A stretch of 64,000 nucleotides of DNA from Mesorhizobium sp. B2-1-1 (GTDB lineage Bacteria; Pseudomonadota; Alphaproteobacteria; Rhizobiales; Rhizobiaceae). The stretch covers positions 186,001-250,000 of the forward strand of contig NZ_CP083955.1 of the NCBI RefSeq assembly GCF_006442975.2. Reading direction: 5' to 3'. Position numbers and translations under genes: made by a program. Below, one piece after another: positions 1 to 8,467 of the stretch (position 1 is its first letter; every line of letters starts with the position of its first letter). Below the pieces are notes generated by a model, which had not been told where the DNA came from, made no database searches, and saw only the letters and a program-made list of their open reading frames with translations.

Positions 1-84
1 ACCTTCTTCAGATTCAGCGGCTGCCGGCAGGGCAAAGGTCGAGAAGCATCCGAGTGCTGCGAGTAAGAACAGGGAATTGCGCAT
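1..84 (-). CDS. N-terminus of a secreted protein, cut by the window edge
   Basis: Only the first 28 codons are inside the window. They read as a clean signal peptide: Met-Arg-Asn, a Leu/Ala-rich core, then Leu-Pro-Ala-Ala-Ala-Glu as a likely cleavage region. A GGAT-type ribosome site lies about 10 bases before the ATG. The gene runs divergently from the PepSY/two-component operon. The mature part is not visible, so no function can be given; a small exported partner of the PepSY system is one possibility. Confidence 0.55.
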   Translation of the reverse strand, partial: MRNSLFLLAALGCFSTFALPAAAESEEG

Positions 85-215
85 GGTTTCGACATCCTTT
101 TCTCTGCGCGGCCATGATTGGCCGCGAGGATGCCGTGATAGCGAGCCTTTGCTTGCCGGCAGCTGTGGATGGTTGACAGCAAATTGAAAGCTTCGACGTG
201 CGACATGCCTCCCTC

Positions 216-542
216 ATGATGGTCAAACTAAAGAGCCTCGCAATCCTGGGCCTGGCCGGGCTTGTCCTGGCCCAGCCACTTGCCGCGCGGGCTGACGAGG
301 ACGACGATGGCGATCATGACAGGGCGCGGGATCTCTACGAACACGGTGAGATAAAAGGCCTTTCCAATATCCTCGATATTGTTCGCGCGCAGGCTCCAGG
401 CGACATCGTCGCGGTTGACCTCCTCCGCAAGGCCAACAAATGGGTCTATCGATTCCAGGTCGTCGGCGCCGATGGCCGGCGAAAGACTGTCGATGTTGAC
501 GCCGGTGCCGGTGTCATCATGCGCGAAAGGGAGGGGGACTGA
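216..542 (+). CDS. Secreted PepSY-domain protein
   Basis: A 108-residue protein with a signal peptide (Leu/Ala-rich core ending in ARA about residue 25), an acidic stretch DEDDDGDHD, then a PepSY-type fold. The C-terminal half has the WVYRFQVVGADGRRKTVDVD pattern typical of small periplasmic PepSY proteins. I prefer ATG 216 to the upstream in-frame GTG at 198 because it gives a normal signal peptide. It overlaps the next gene by ATGA, so it is translationally coupled to a response regulator. In such trios the PepSY protein is usually thought to modulate or report on the periplasmic sensor; that role is inferred here. Confidence 0.8.
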   Translation: MMVKLKSLAILGLAGLVLAQPLAARADEDDDGDHDRARDLYEHGEIKGLSNILDIVRAQAPGDIVAVDLLRKANKWVYRFQVVGADGRRKTVDVDAGAGVIMREREGD

Positions 543-1207
543 TGAAGATCCTCCTTGCCGAGGACGAGCCCCGTATCGCCGCCGATATCGCTACAGCCCT
601 TAAGGCATCCGGTCTGGCGGTTGATATCGTTCGCGATGGAGAGGCTGCCTGGTTCGCAGGCGATGTGGAGAACTACGATGCTGCGATCCTGGACCTCGGG
701 TTGCCGAAGCTCGATGGTCTCACTGTCTTGAAGCGCTGGCGGGCCAATGAGCGCAGGTTTCCGGTTCTCATCCTGACGGCAAGAGGTACGTGGACCGAAC
801 GCGTGGACGGTATCAATTCCGGTGCTGACGACTATCTTCCCAAACCCTTTGAGATGGAAGAACTGCTCGCCCGATTGCGGGCGATCCTGCGTCGTTCGGC
901 CGGGCAGGCCGCACCCGTTCTGAGGTCCGGGCCGTTGCTTCTGGATACGCGCCAGATGCGTATTTCGCTCCGTGGCGTCCCCATTTCTCTTTCGCCGCTG
1001 GAATACCGGCTCCTGGCGTTTCTGATGCATCATGCTGGTCGGGTGGTGGCGCCCACCGAACTTGCTGAGCATCTCTACGATTCAGGGAACGACCGCGATC
1101 CGAACACGATCGAGGTGATCGTCGCGCGCTTGCGTCGCAAGCTCGGGAGTGGCGCCATCGAAACGCGGCGCGGCTTCGGGTATCTGATGCCCGATGATCC
1201 CGCCTGA
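542..1207 (+). CDS. OmpR/PhoP-family response regulator
   Basis: A 221-residue two-domain response regulator. Residues 1-115 are the receiver, with acidic residues in LAEDEPR, the phosphoacceptor Asp in LDLGLPKLDG near residue 51, the Thr of LTARG and the Lys of LPKPF. Residues 125-218 are a winged-helix DNA-binding domain ending in the RRGFGYLM hairpin. The start overlaps the PepSY stop and the stop overlaps the kinase start, so three genes form one coupled operon. It probably controls the neighbouring flavin-electron-transfer genes, but no target site was identified. Confidence 0.93.
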   Translation: MKILLAEDEPRIAADIATALKASGLAVDIVRDGEAAWFAGDVENYDAAILDLGLPKLDGLTVLKRWRANERRFPVLILTARGTWTERVDGINSGADDYLPKPFEMEELLARLRAILRRSAGQAAPVLRSGPLLLDTRQMRISLRGVPISLSPLEYRLLAFLMHHAGRVVAPTELAEHLYDSGNDRDPNTIEVIVARLRRKLGSGAIETRRGFGYLMPDDPA

Positions 1208-2550
1208 TGGGCGGCTCGATCCGCTTCAGGCTGTGGCTGGCGGCAACGATCTCGATTCTTGTCGCGCTCGCCATAGCCGGCGCCGGCTTGCGCTATCTGT
1301 TTGAACTTCACGTCGAGCGGCGCGTTGTGGGCGAGCTGACGGTCGATCTCAATGAGTTGATCGGCGCAACGACCTTCACAAGCAACGGCCAACTGGTGTT
1401 AGCCCCGGTGCTCACCGACCCGCGCTTCGCCAATCCGCTGTCCGGTTATTACTGGCAGGTCGAAGACATCGCTACCGGCGGTCTCCAGCGCTCACGATCT
1501 TTGTGGGACGCCAAGCTGGTCCTGCCTGCCCGCAGCGCAACGGGTGAGATGCGAACGGTCGAGGAGTTCACGGGACCTGGCGGAGAACTCAGCATTGCGG
1601 TCGAGCGTACAATCATCGACGCCGGAGGTCGGTCCTTTCGCGCAGTCGTGGCGGAGGATCATCGAACCATCGAGGCGTCTGTAAGCGAGTATGTTCGCGA
1701 TCTTGCTCCGGCTCTCTTGATGCTCGCCGCAGTTCTCATGGCCGCGTTTTTCATCCAGATCACGATCGGTCTCGCACCTCTGGAGACCTTGCGGGCCGCC
1801 GTCGGAAGCGTGATTGCGCAGCGAACGACACGGCTCGATGTGGTGGCACCGAGCGAAGTGCAGCCGCTCGCTGACGAAATCAATCGTCTTCTCAATGCCC
1901 AGGAGAAGGCTCTTGCTCGGGCCCGTTCGCGCGCCACCGATCTGGCGCACGGCCTCAAGACGCCGCTCCAGGTCCTGTCGGCTGACATCCGTGCCTTGCG
2001 CAAGAAAGGCGAGACGGATCTGGCCGACGAGATCGAGAAGAGCACAGAAGCGATCCGGCGCCATGTCGAGCGGGAGCTCGCGCGCGCCCGCCTCGCGCCC
2101 GGCGTTTCCGGCGAGGCATCCTGCCGGGTATCGCAGGTCGCGGCCGGCGTCATTGCCGTCGTCAAGCGCACGCCAAGCGGCAAGCAGCTTTCATTCAAGA
2201 TGACCGTCCCGGAGGATCTGACAGCGCCGATGGATGAAGGCGACTTGTCGGAAATCCTCGGCAATCTGGTCGAAAACGCCGCGCGCTACGCAAAGTCGTC
2301 AGTGCGTGTCGATGCATCCTCCACCGCTGACGAGGTAATCGTCACTGTCGCCGATGATGGTCCTGGCATACCGGATGCCGATCGGGAGACCGCTCTGTCC
2401 CGTGGTGTCCAGCTCGACAGCAAGGGCGGCAGCAGCGGGCTTGGCCTGGCCATCGTATCCGATATCGTCGAAGCCTATGGCGGACGCCTTGCCATGGCCA
2501 ACGCCGATCCGGGTCTGTTTATGGCCATTTCCTTGCGACGACACAGTTGA
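1207..2550 (+). CDS. Membrane sensor histidine kinase
   Basis: A 447-residue kinase partner of the upstream regulator. A first transmembrane segment lies at about residues 10-32, a periplasmic sensor region follows to about 165, and a second membrane segment is near 168-188. Then come a HAMP-like linker, the phosphoacceptor His in ATDLAHGLKTPLQ near residue 246, the N box NLVENAARYA, the G1 box DDGPGIPD and the G2 box GLGLAIV. The organisation resembles QseC/PhoQ-type kinases. The signal is not readable; the coupled PepSY protein and adjacent redox genes suggest an envelope or metal/redox cue. Confidence 0.92.
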   Translation: MGGSIRFRLWLAATISILVALAIAGAGLRYLFELHVERRVVGELTVDLNELIGATTFTSNGQLVLAPVLTDPRFANPLSGYYWQVEDIATGGLQRSRSLWDAKLVLPARSATGEMRTVEEFTGPGGELSIAVERTIIDAGGRSFRAVVAEDHRTIEASVSEYVRDLAPALLMLAAVLMAAFFIQITIGLAPLETLRAAVGSVIAQRTTRLDVVAPSEVQPLADEINRLLNAQEKALARARSRATDLAHGLKTPLQVLSADIRALRKKGETDLADEIEKSTEAIRRHVERELARARLAPGVSGEASCRVSQVAAGVIAVVKRTPSGKQLSFKMTVPEDLTAPMDEGDLSEILGNLVENAARYAKSSVRVDASSTADEVIVTVADDGPGIPDADRETALSRGVQLDSKGGSSGLGLAIVSDIVEAYGGRLAMANADPGLFMAISLRRHS

Positions 2551-2557
2551 GCGTCCT

Positions 2558-4069
2558 TCAGACGAAACCCGGGAAGTAGTCGACCCTTATCTTCGAGCGA
2601 CGCACGCCCATGGCCAGCAGCTTCTTGCGCAGCGCCTTGACCATCGCCTGCGGGCCGGAAATGTAGAAAATCCGCTCGAGGTGGTCCGGTATAGCCAGAC
2701 GGATCAGGCGCTCGTCGATGTAGCCAGGATACTGGCCACGCTCGCCACCTCGCGCGACGGCGTGGAACGTTCGGATGCCGAGTTCGCGTTTTGCGGCACC
2801 GAGCACGTCACGGTAGGCAATGTCCTGCTGCCCCTCGGTTCCGTAGAGGATGACGATCGGCCGCCGCTCATTGCGGTCGAGTAGGTATTGCAGCATCGAG
2901 CGGAATGGCGTGATCCCGATGCCCCCGGCCAGGAAAGCGATCTTGATTTCACGCCGGGCGGGCAACGTGAAATTGCCGGCCAGTTGCGCGGCGTGAATCG
3001 TGCTGCCTGGCTTCATGGCCATCAATTCGCGCTTGAAGGCGCTTGATTGCGGATAGAACTTGACGCCGAGGCGGACCGTTTCCTCCGTCGGCGCCGAGGC
3101 GACCGTGAAATACCGGCGGTTGCCGCGATTGTCGGCACGATGGAGACCAAGCGTCCATTCGAGATACTGACCGGCCTCGAAGGCGAGCTTGCGCGGCGAG
3201 CGGAAGATGAAGTCAAAGCTGTCGACGGCCGACTGCTCGATGCGTTCAAGAGTCAGCACGAAGCGTCCCTTGGGGCCTGCCGCATAGGCAAACAGGTTGC
3301 CGGCAAGCAGCGCCAGTTCCGGCGTGAAATAGAACGAGCCGAGATGAATGGCGGGAGCAAACAGAAAGCCGACGATCGCGGCAAAGGCGATACGCGGCCA
3401 ACGCATCGTCGGCGCGGTCAGCGGCTCGGTCAGCATCACGAAGGCAAAGAACAGCAGGGGCGAGGAACTCAGTGTCTGCGTGAGCGCCGTCCAATACTGG
3501 TCCGGATCGGTCGTTGCCAGGATGGTCGCCAGCGCCGCGACAAGGAAGGTCGAGACAAGGTCAAGCCGGCGCAGTTTGCGGACAATGAGCATACCGCCGA
3601 CGAGCACGAGCGGAAGCAATGGCAGATTGCCGCCCACCCACCAGGTGGCTGGTTGGTCGAGCAGCAGCGCGGACAGCGCCACGCCCAGCGCAGCCGGGTT
3701 GAAAAGGTGCTTTCGGCCGATGGCGAGAATGAATTTCGATGAAATCGCCCAGACGGACGCGAATGCCACCGCTGCGATCCCCTTTGTGTCCGTGACCGCC
3801 ACCGGATCGAGGATAAGCGCCAGGATGAGCGCGGTGATGTAGGCGGACTCGTTGTTGGCCGGGACCGCGAAGACACGCGCAAAGGCCTTGTTGGTGATCC
3901 AGCAGGCGGCCAGCGCAAGAGCCGTCGTGAAGCCAAGCGCAATGGGGTCATGTGGCACCAGCTTGGCGAAGCCGAGCACGAACGCTGCGCCGACAAGCGT
4001 CATCAGATAGTAGAGGACCAGCCTGTACATGGTCAGGTGATCGAGAAATCGGTCGATGGTCTTGATCAT
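2558..4069 (-). CDS. RnfD/NqrB-like membrane domain fused to ferredoxin-NAD(P)H reductase domain
   Basis: About 503 residues. Residues 1-270 are a polytopic membrane domain of the NqrB/RnfD/RnfE family, with FNPAALG and the characteristic EPLTAPTM loop where NqrB and RnfD carry covalent FMN. Residues 285-503 are a flavoreductase: RRYFTVAS for FAD, AGGIGITPFRS for the nucleotide, and YISGPQAMV near the C-terminus. The start is the ATG overlapping the ApbE stop (ATGA), three codons inside the longest frame. A single chain could carry electrons from cytoplasmic NAD(P)H through the membrane to the flavinylated FMN protein encoded upstream. The role is inferred from domain content and neighbours. 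Confidence 0.85.
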   Translation of the reverse strand: MIKTIDRFLDHLTMYRLVLYYLMTLVGAAFVLGFAKLVPHDPIALGFTTALALAACWITNKAFARVFAVPANNESAYITALILALILDPVAVTDTKGIAAVAFASVWAISSKFILAIGRKHLFNPAALGVALSALLLDQPATWWVGGNLPLLPLVLVGGMLIVRKLRRLDLVSTFLVAALATILATTDPDQYWTALTQTLSSSPLLFFAFVMLTEPLTAPTMRWPRIAFAAIVGFLFAPAIHLGSFYFTPELALLAGNLFAYAAGPKGRFVLTLERIEQSAVDSFDFIFRSPRKLAFEAGQYLEWTLGLHRADNRGNRRYFTVASAPTEETVRLGVKFYPQSSAFKRELMAMKPGSTIHAAQLAGNFTLPARREIKIAFLAGGIGITPFRSMLQYLLDRNERRPIVILYGTEGQQDIAYRDVLGAAKRELGIRTFHAVARGGERGQYPGYIDERLIRLAIPDHLERIFYISGPQAMVKALRKKLLAMGVRRSKIRVDYFPGFV

Positions 4070-4809
4070 GGCAGGCAAAGGGCTCCGAACCCGGCTGTCG
4101 GGGTGGCGCGGCCACTGGCGTCGACGAGATATCCCTCCAGGCCAGGGGTCTGCTCGATGAAGAAAATGCCGTCCCGACCCATGGCGAAGGCCGCGGTGGC
4201 GAAACGATCGGCTTCGAGCACATCGGCGCCGATCACGGTCAGGCTGACGATGTCCTGGATTGGATTACCAATCCCGTGCGGGTTGTAGATGTGTTGGCCG
4301 CGGACATAGGTGCCTGAGGTCGCGACGCCGCGATCGCGGGGATAGACGACCTTTACGATCTCGTGAGCATTGAAGGGATTGCGGATACCGACGCTCCAAT
4401 CCTGACCCGAAGCATTCTTGCCGCAGGACTGGATATCGCCGCCCGCCTCGATGAAGAAATCGCTGATGCCGGCCCGTTGAACGATGCCTGCCGCATTGCG
4501 GATTGCCCAGCCCTTGACGATGCCGGAAGGATCGAGCGATCCGTCGGGCTTGCGAATATCGAAGTATCCGTCCGTCTCGTCTTTCGTCTGTCTGGCGAGA
4601 GCGAGCACTTCCATCATCTCGCCGCTCCAGTCGGCGACCGGAACGTCGCCGCGGTTGATGGCCGCGATCTCGCTGTCGGCCCGGTATGTGCTGAAGCGCC
4701 GGTCGATATTCTCGAAATAGCCAAAGACCCTGTCGATCAGCTCCCCGGTCGAGGCGCCACCGATGTCGACCGTTATGGGCATGCCCATCAAAATTCGCGT
4801 GTCGCGCAT
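4066..4809 (-). CDS. apbE: ApbE-family FAD:protein FMN transferase
   Basis: A 247-residue ApbE protein: MGMPITVDI near the start, FSTYRADSEIAAIN, then DPSGIVKGWAI, FIEAGGDIQ, and GVATSGTYVRG with the downstream HIYNP. ApbE moves FMN from FAD onto a Thr in a target protein, and the adjacent gene encodes a target with an SGAT motif. It lies between that target and the reductase fusion in one operon. No signal peptide or lipobox is visible, unlike most exported ApbEs, so either this copy is cytoplasmic or the start is misplaced. The second ApbE in the window is NosX. Confidence 0.9.
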   Translation of the reverse strand: MRDTRILMGMPITVDIGGASTGELIDRVFGYFENIDRRFSTYRADSEIAAINRGDVPVADWSGEMMEVLALARQTKDETDGYFDIRKPDGSLDPSGIVKGWAIRNAAGIVQRAGISDFFIEAGGDIQSCGKNASGQDWSVGIRNPFNAHEIVKVVYPRDRGVATSGTYVRGQHIYNPHGIGNPIQDIVSLTVIGADVLEADRFATAAFAMGRDGIFFIEQTPGLEGYLVDASGRATPTAGFGALCLP

Positions 4810-4813
4810 GGAC

Positions 4814-5560
4814 CTACGACGTCGCTTTCTTCAGCGCGCCGCGCAGCGACTGGATGAAAGCCCTGCTGGTCAGGGTCGCGCCCGAAATAATGTCGACATT
4901 GGCGCTTTGGGCGCTGATCGCTTCGTCGCGCAGCATGGGCAGCGCTTGCCTGTTGATATTGATGGAGGTGCGGCGGTCGGATGGGTATTTCAATACCTTC
5001 AGCGCCTTAAGCTGCCCGCCCTGTATCAGGGCCTGAATCTGGATGATGCCGTAGTAGGCATCGGCCGTAGGGCCGGTGTAGACGCCGTCGGCATAGATCT
5101 TCATGTCGACCCGGACGACACGTGCTGGCGCATCCCGATATGCTGGCCTCGGCTGCGGGACTGGTATGTAGACGGCGGGAGTGACGGCAAATGAAGGTAC
5201 CGATGGCGCAGGATCGGAGGCAGCCGGCGCCACTGGCTGCGCCAGCAGCGCTCGCGAGGGTTGTGGGGTCACCGGAACCACTGTCTGCTTGACCGGATCA
5301 TCTGTTCGTTCGGCGGGCACTGCTATGCCAGCCGTCGTTTCCGGGGCAATCGGGAACCTTGTTCTGAACCGGGGGTCGAGGGGCGCCGGCAAGGTCGCCG
5401 CAAACGGGGCCGGCTCTTTTGGCTGCGCTGAAGGCGCTTCGGCTGCGTCGGCCGGCAGCGCTTCGCCGAGCATATCGTTTGCAGGGTCCTTGCCGGCCTG
5501 ATCCCAGACATAAGCGCCCGACGCGGCGATCACGAAAAGTGACAAGGCAATCTGTTTCAT
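4814..5560 (-). CDS. Exported FMN-binding-domain protein, probable ApbE target
   Basis: About 248 residues. The chosen ATG gives a signal anchor (KQIALSLFVIAASGAYVW). A long Pro/Ala-rich linker follows (about residues 30-150), then an FMN_bind domain with DMKIYADGVYTGPTADAYYG and the flavinylation motif VDIISGATLTSRAF near the C-terminus, whose Thr is the expected covalent FMN site. The Pro-rich linker probably tethers the domain to the membrane and lets it reach partners in the periplasm. It is the first gene of the operon with apbE and the RnfD-reductase fusion. No strong ribosome site is seen at this start, so the N-terminus is less certain than the domain call. Confidence 0.85.
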   Translation of the reverse strand: MKQIALSLFVIAASGAYVWDQAGKDPANDMLGEALPADAAEAPSAQPKEPAPFAATLPAPLDPRFRTRFPIAPETTAGIAVPAERTDDPVKQTVVPVTPQPSRALLAQPVAPAASDPAPSVPSFAVTPAVYIPVPQPRPAYRDAPARVVRVDMKIYADGVYTGPTADAYYGIIQIQALIQGGQLKALKVLKYPSDRRTSININRQALPMLRDEAISAQSANVDIISGATLTSRAFIQSLRGALKKATS

Positions 5561-5702
5561 CGGAGGTGTTTCCACGTTGACTCTCGCAGGGCGGCCTATC
5601 TGCTCTCCGGAGGCAATATCCCACGACCAAGCTGACAACTGGCTGTCAGCCGAGTTCAAGCTGCGAGTGCCCGGCAAAGCTCATGGACGACATCAAGTCG
5701 AT

Positions 5703-5716
5703 TTGTCATAGATCAA
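5703..5716 (+). promoter_or_regulatory. FNR-like box before cytochrome b561
   Basis: TTGTC-ATAG-ATCAA: a 14-bp interrupted palindrome with one perfect FNR half-site. Its centre is 61 bp before the b561 start, which leaves room for a class II promoter start about 41 bp downstream. It also lies between the divergent FMN-protein operon (start 5560) and b561 (start 5771), so it may serve both. Confidence 0.55.
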
Positions 5717-5770
5717 GATATCCACATAAAGCCTGAGCTAAGAGGGCTCTCTCAAACAAGGTAGCTGCCT

Positions 5771-6289
5771 ATGGCTGTTGTCAAAGAGCCGGCCGGATAC
5801 ACCGGAACCCAGATATTGCTGCATTGGACCATCGCGGTGCTGATCGTCCTGCAGCTTGTAATCGGTGAGGACATCAAGCCGGCTTACCGGGCGTTCTCGC
5901 GCGGCACCGAGCCGGCAGCTGGCGACATCTTAAACGCGAATATTCATGTCTATGTCGGTTTGGCAGTTCTGGTACTGGCGATCTGGCGGCTTGCGGTCCG
6001 TCTCAAGGTTGGTGTGCCGGCAGCACCGTCGGAAGAAAGCGCACTGTTAAAGGGGATCGCCGCTGCCGCCCATTTCCTGCTCTACCTGTTCATTTTCGGG
6101 ATGCCAATTACCGGAGCGCTGGCATGGTACTTCAACATTCGAGCAATGGGTGAGATACACGAACTCGCCAAGCCAGTGATCATCATCGTTGTAGGCCTTC
6201 ATGCCGTAGCGGCGCTGTGGCAGCATTTCTTCGTAAAATCGGATGTGCTCGTCAGAATGCTCCGGCCTGCTGGACGGCGCGCGCGGTGA
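5771..6289 (+). CDS. Cytochrome b561-family membrane protein
   Basis: A 172-residue four-helix diheme cytochrome b of the b561/Ni-Fe hydrogenase b-subunit type. Histidines are placed as in the family: ILLHWTIA in helix 1, NIHVYVG in helix 2, AAHFLLYLFIFGMP in helix 3 and GLHAVAALWQHFF in helix 4. It would exchange electrons between the quinone pool and a periplasmic partner. It is divergent from the flavin electron-transfer operon and preceded by an FNR-like box, which fits use at low oxygen. Confidence 0.88.
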   Translation: MAVVKEPAGYTGTQILLHWTIAVLIVLQLVIGEDIKPAYRAFSRGTEPAAGDILNANIHVYVGLAVLVLAIWRLAVRLKVGVPAAPSEESALLKGIAAAAHFLLYLFIFGMPITGALAWYFNIRAMGEIHELAKPVIIIVVGLHAVAALWQHFFVKSDVLVRMLRPAGRRAR

Positions 6290-6293
6290 TGCC

Positions 6294-6989
6294 ATGAGCC
6301 GCCTGCACAGTGAAAACCATCTCGTATCGCGCGTCGGCTGGCTGCGCGCCGCCGTGCTGGGCGCCAATGACGGAATCGTGTCGACGGCCAGCCTGATCGT
6401 TGGTGTGGCGGCGGCCAATGCCGCGGCCTCAAATGTTCTGGTGGCCGGCGTGGCCGGACTGGTCGCCGGCGCGATGTCGATGGCGGCCGGAGAGTATGTT
6501 TCGGTCAGTTCGCAGTCCGACACCGAACAAGCTGACCTTGCGCGTGAGAAGGGCGAGTTGGCCACGCAGCCAGATTTCGAGCGTCACGAACTTGCGGAGA
6601 TCTATGTCAGACGAGGCGTCGAGCCAACCCTGGCCTTGCAGGTCGCCGACCAATTGATGGCGAAGGACGCGCTCGGCGCCCACGCACGTGACGAACTTGG
6701 TATCTCCGAGGTGACCACGGCGAGGCCGATCCAGGCCGCTCTGACCTCGGCTGCCGCATTTTCGGTTGGCGCAGCCATGCCTTTGGCGATGGTGCTTATT
6801 TCGCCGGCCGCCTGGCTTGCCACAACGGTGTCTGTCGCCTCCCTCCTGTTCCTGGCGGTTCTGGGTGCCATCGGGGCCAAAGCCGGCGGCGCCAATGTGC
6901 TGAGGGCAATGGTTCGTGTCACCTTCTGGGGCGCGCTGGCAATGGCTCTGACCGCCGGTATCGGCGCCGCCGTTGGTATTGCCATCTGA
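6294..6989 (+). CDS. VIT/CCC1-family metal transporter
   Basis: About 231 residues, starting at the ATG 4 bp after the b561 stop. The VIT1/CCC1 signature is clear: LRAAVLGANDGIVSTASLIVG in the first helix, then GAMSMAAGEYVSVSSQSDTE in the second. A cytosolic metal-binding helical region follows (about residues 75-140), then three more hydrophobic helices. Members move Fe2+ or Mn2+ out of the cytoplasm. The tight spacing suggests an operon with cytochrome b561. Confidence 0.9.
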   Translation: MSRLHSENHLVSRVGWLRAAVLGANDGIVSTASLIVGVAAANAAASNVLVAGVAGLVAGAMSMAAGEYVSVSSQSDTEQADLAREKGELATQPDFERHELAEIYVRRGVEPTLALQVADQLMAKDALGAHARDELGISEVTTARPIQAALTSAAAFSVGAAMPLAMVLISPAAWLATTVSVASLLFLAVLGAIGAKAGGANVLRAMVRVTFWGALAMALTAGIGAAVGIAI

Positions 6990-7219
6990 CCGGCCTAGTT
7001 ATTTCGATCTCGCTGTGTGGCTTGGGCTAGCGCTTCAGCACCAGCGCTCAGATCATTACATGGTCAGTGTGCGAGGCGCAGTGGAACCTGTTCGTGAAGC
7101 GAAGTGGCTCGGGATCGAAGTGGGCCAGATCAGTCGGGGTCCCAACGTCAGCAGCCTCATTGTGCTACAAGGAAGGAATTGACGGCCTCGCAGATGTCTC
7201 CAATTGCGCTGGGCACGGC

Positions 7220-7495
7220 TCAAGCCCGCCTCCAACGACGCTTTGGGGTCGCCACGATTAGTTCCTGGCTGATGATCTCACCGTTTGGACCGACAACTAT
7301 TGTCAACTCACGATCATGAGAACGGAAGGCCAAACGGTGTTTGCCATCGTCCTCACCAACCCCTCGCTCAACCCGCCCTTTGATGCCGCCACGCTGGATC
7401 TGCCTTATGAAATACTCAACAGAGAACTTCATCGCTTTGGCGGCAGCCGCGGCATCGATCTCGGGCGCAGCATCCGCCCATTTAACCGAGATCAT
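7220..7495 (-). CDS. DUF6522-family protein
   Basis: A 91-residue soluble protein with a near-perfect ribosome site (GGAGG, 5 bases before the ATG). The centre RVERGVGEDDGKHRLAF and the following ELTIVVGPNGEI match the pattern I know for DUF6522, a small family of unknown function common in Rhizobiales. It stands alone at the edge of the denitrification genes; a weak TTG-N8-CAA match lies about 60 bp upstream at 7556-7569. No function is known. Confidence 0.65.
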   Translation of the reverse strand: MISVKWADAAPEIDAAAAAKAMKFSVEYFIRQIQRGGIKGRVERGVGEDDGKHRLAFRSHDRELTIVVGPNGEIISQELIVATPKRRWRRA

Positions 7496-8009
7496 TCAGA
7501 CCTCCACACGCAATCTCTGGCAGCGTCTTGTTCTGCATAATTCTCAACCTGCTGATTGCCCTCGGCCAACTGGCAAGGTGAATCCGCTCACCGCAGTTCT
7601 GCGTCCATTAGCATCGCGATAGATTCTAAACGACGGCCTTCCATCAAACTGCTAGCTCCAGTTTATGGCATCCCATCGGATGTTCTTTGCTCTAACGCAA
7701 GCGTCCTCGTCGCCGTGCTCGCCCCGACGGATTTCGGCCTGGACGGGCGGCTTTGCCCAGGGACGTTGTGGACTGTGGTGATTGCCTTTGGACGACTGAT
7801 TAAAGCGCTCCCAAGCTGCTCTGGCCATCCTCGCGGCAATTGCTCTACGAAGGCTTGGTCTTGTCGGTCAAGCAGTTGCGATTGCGGAGATCGTTCCCTG
7901 CTCAGGCGTAATCGCGCTTGTCAGCGTCCTCACTGCTCTTGCACCGGAATGGCACCCGAAATCCCACAGGGCGATCACTAACCCGAGTAAGACGCGGATC
8001 GACCCCAGT
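7496..8009. other. Gene-poor stretch, probably decayed
   Basis: About 500 bases between the DUF6522 gene and the TTGCG box at 8010. Open frames here are short, Ser/Arg/Cys-rich and without family resemblance or convincing ribosome sites. I see no transposase, tRNA or clear repeat. Confidence 0.4.
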
Positions 8010-8023
8010 TTGCGCGAACGCAA
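8010..8023 (+). promoter_or_regulatory. NnrR-type box TTGCG-CGAA-CGCAA
   Basis: A perfect 5-bp inverted repeat in the TTG-N8-CAA register, identical in layout to the sites before nosR, nirK and pseudoazurin. It lies 217 bp before the 57-residue ORF and 445 bp before the large membrane protein, so the leader would be long; a decayed open stretch lies in between. Confidence 0.6.
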
Positions 8024-8239
8024 AGAACTATTGGGGCATGTCGGATAGCTTCTCGTAATCGACGTTCGACGACTTTGACCTGATGTGTTCGCGCGCTGCC
8101 CGAGGGGGATACGATTGCGCTTCTGCCGTACGATGCGGGATTGCTAAAGCGGTCGCACGTCGAAGCAAACAAAGGATTGCGAGGCAAATGCGAAGCGCTT
8201 TGACGGACGCCTCAGCGACCGGGAGTTCAAGGAAGTGAC

Positions 8240-8413
8240 ATGAACATGCAATTCGAGATAGGGATGGAAGACGCGATCAACGGATGCCCAAGCCTCGTAT
8301 TCAGCACTGAAGCGGCGAGCGGCCCAAAGGCAGAGAAGACATGGCTGCCCATGCTCATCGCTGGGCTCGCCCCAATCGTGTTGGGTGCCACAGCGGTGAT
8401 GGCCCTTGTGTAG
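8240..8413 (+). CDS. Small single-pass membrane protein (57 aa)
   Basis: An ORF with a good ribosome site (AAGGAAG, about 5 bases before the ATG). The first 35 residues are polar; the last 20 form one hydrophobic helix (LPMLIAGLAPIVLGATAVMA). It lies 55 bp before the heme-copper-like membrane protein and reads in the same direction, so a shared transcript is likely. No family recognised; it could be a small subunit or assembly partner of the next protein. Confidence 0.5.
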   Translation: MNMQFEIGMEDAINGCPSLVFSTEAASGPKAEKTWLPMLIAGLAPIVLGATAVMALV

Positions 8414-8467
8414 AATGTCTGCTGCTCCGATTTGGCGAATGAGTTCTGACATGTCCCATGATCGCAG

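Noticed and set aside
7556..7569. TTGCC-CTCG-GCCAA as another regulatory box
   Set aside because: It fits TTG-N8-CAA but lacks the TTGCG/CGCAA half-site shared by the others; such matches occur by chance in GC-rich DNA, so it is not listed as a feature.
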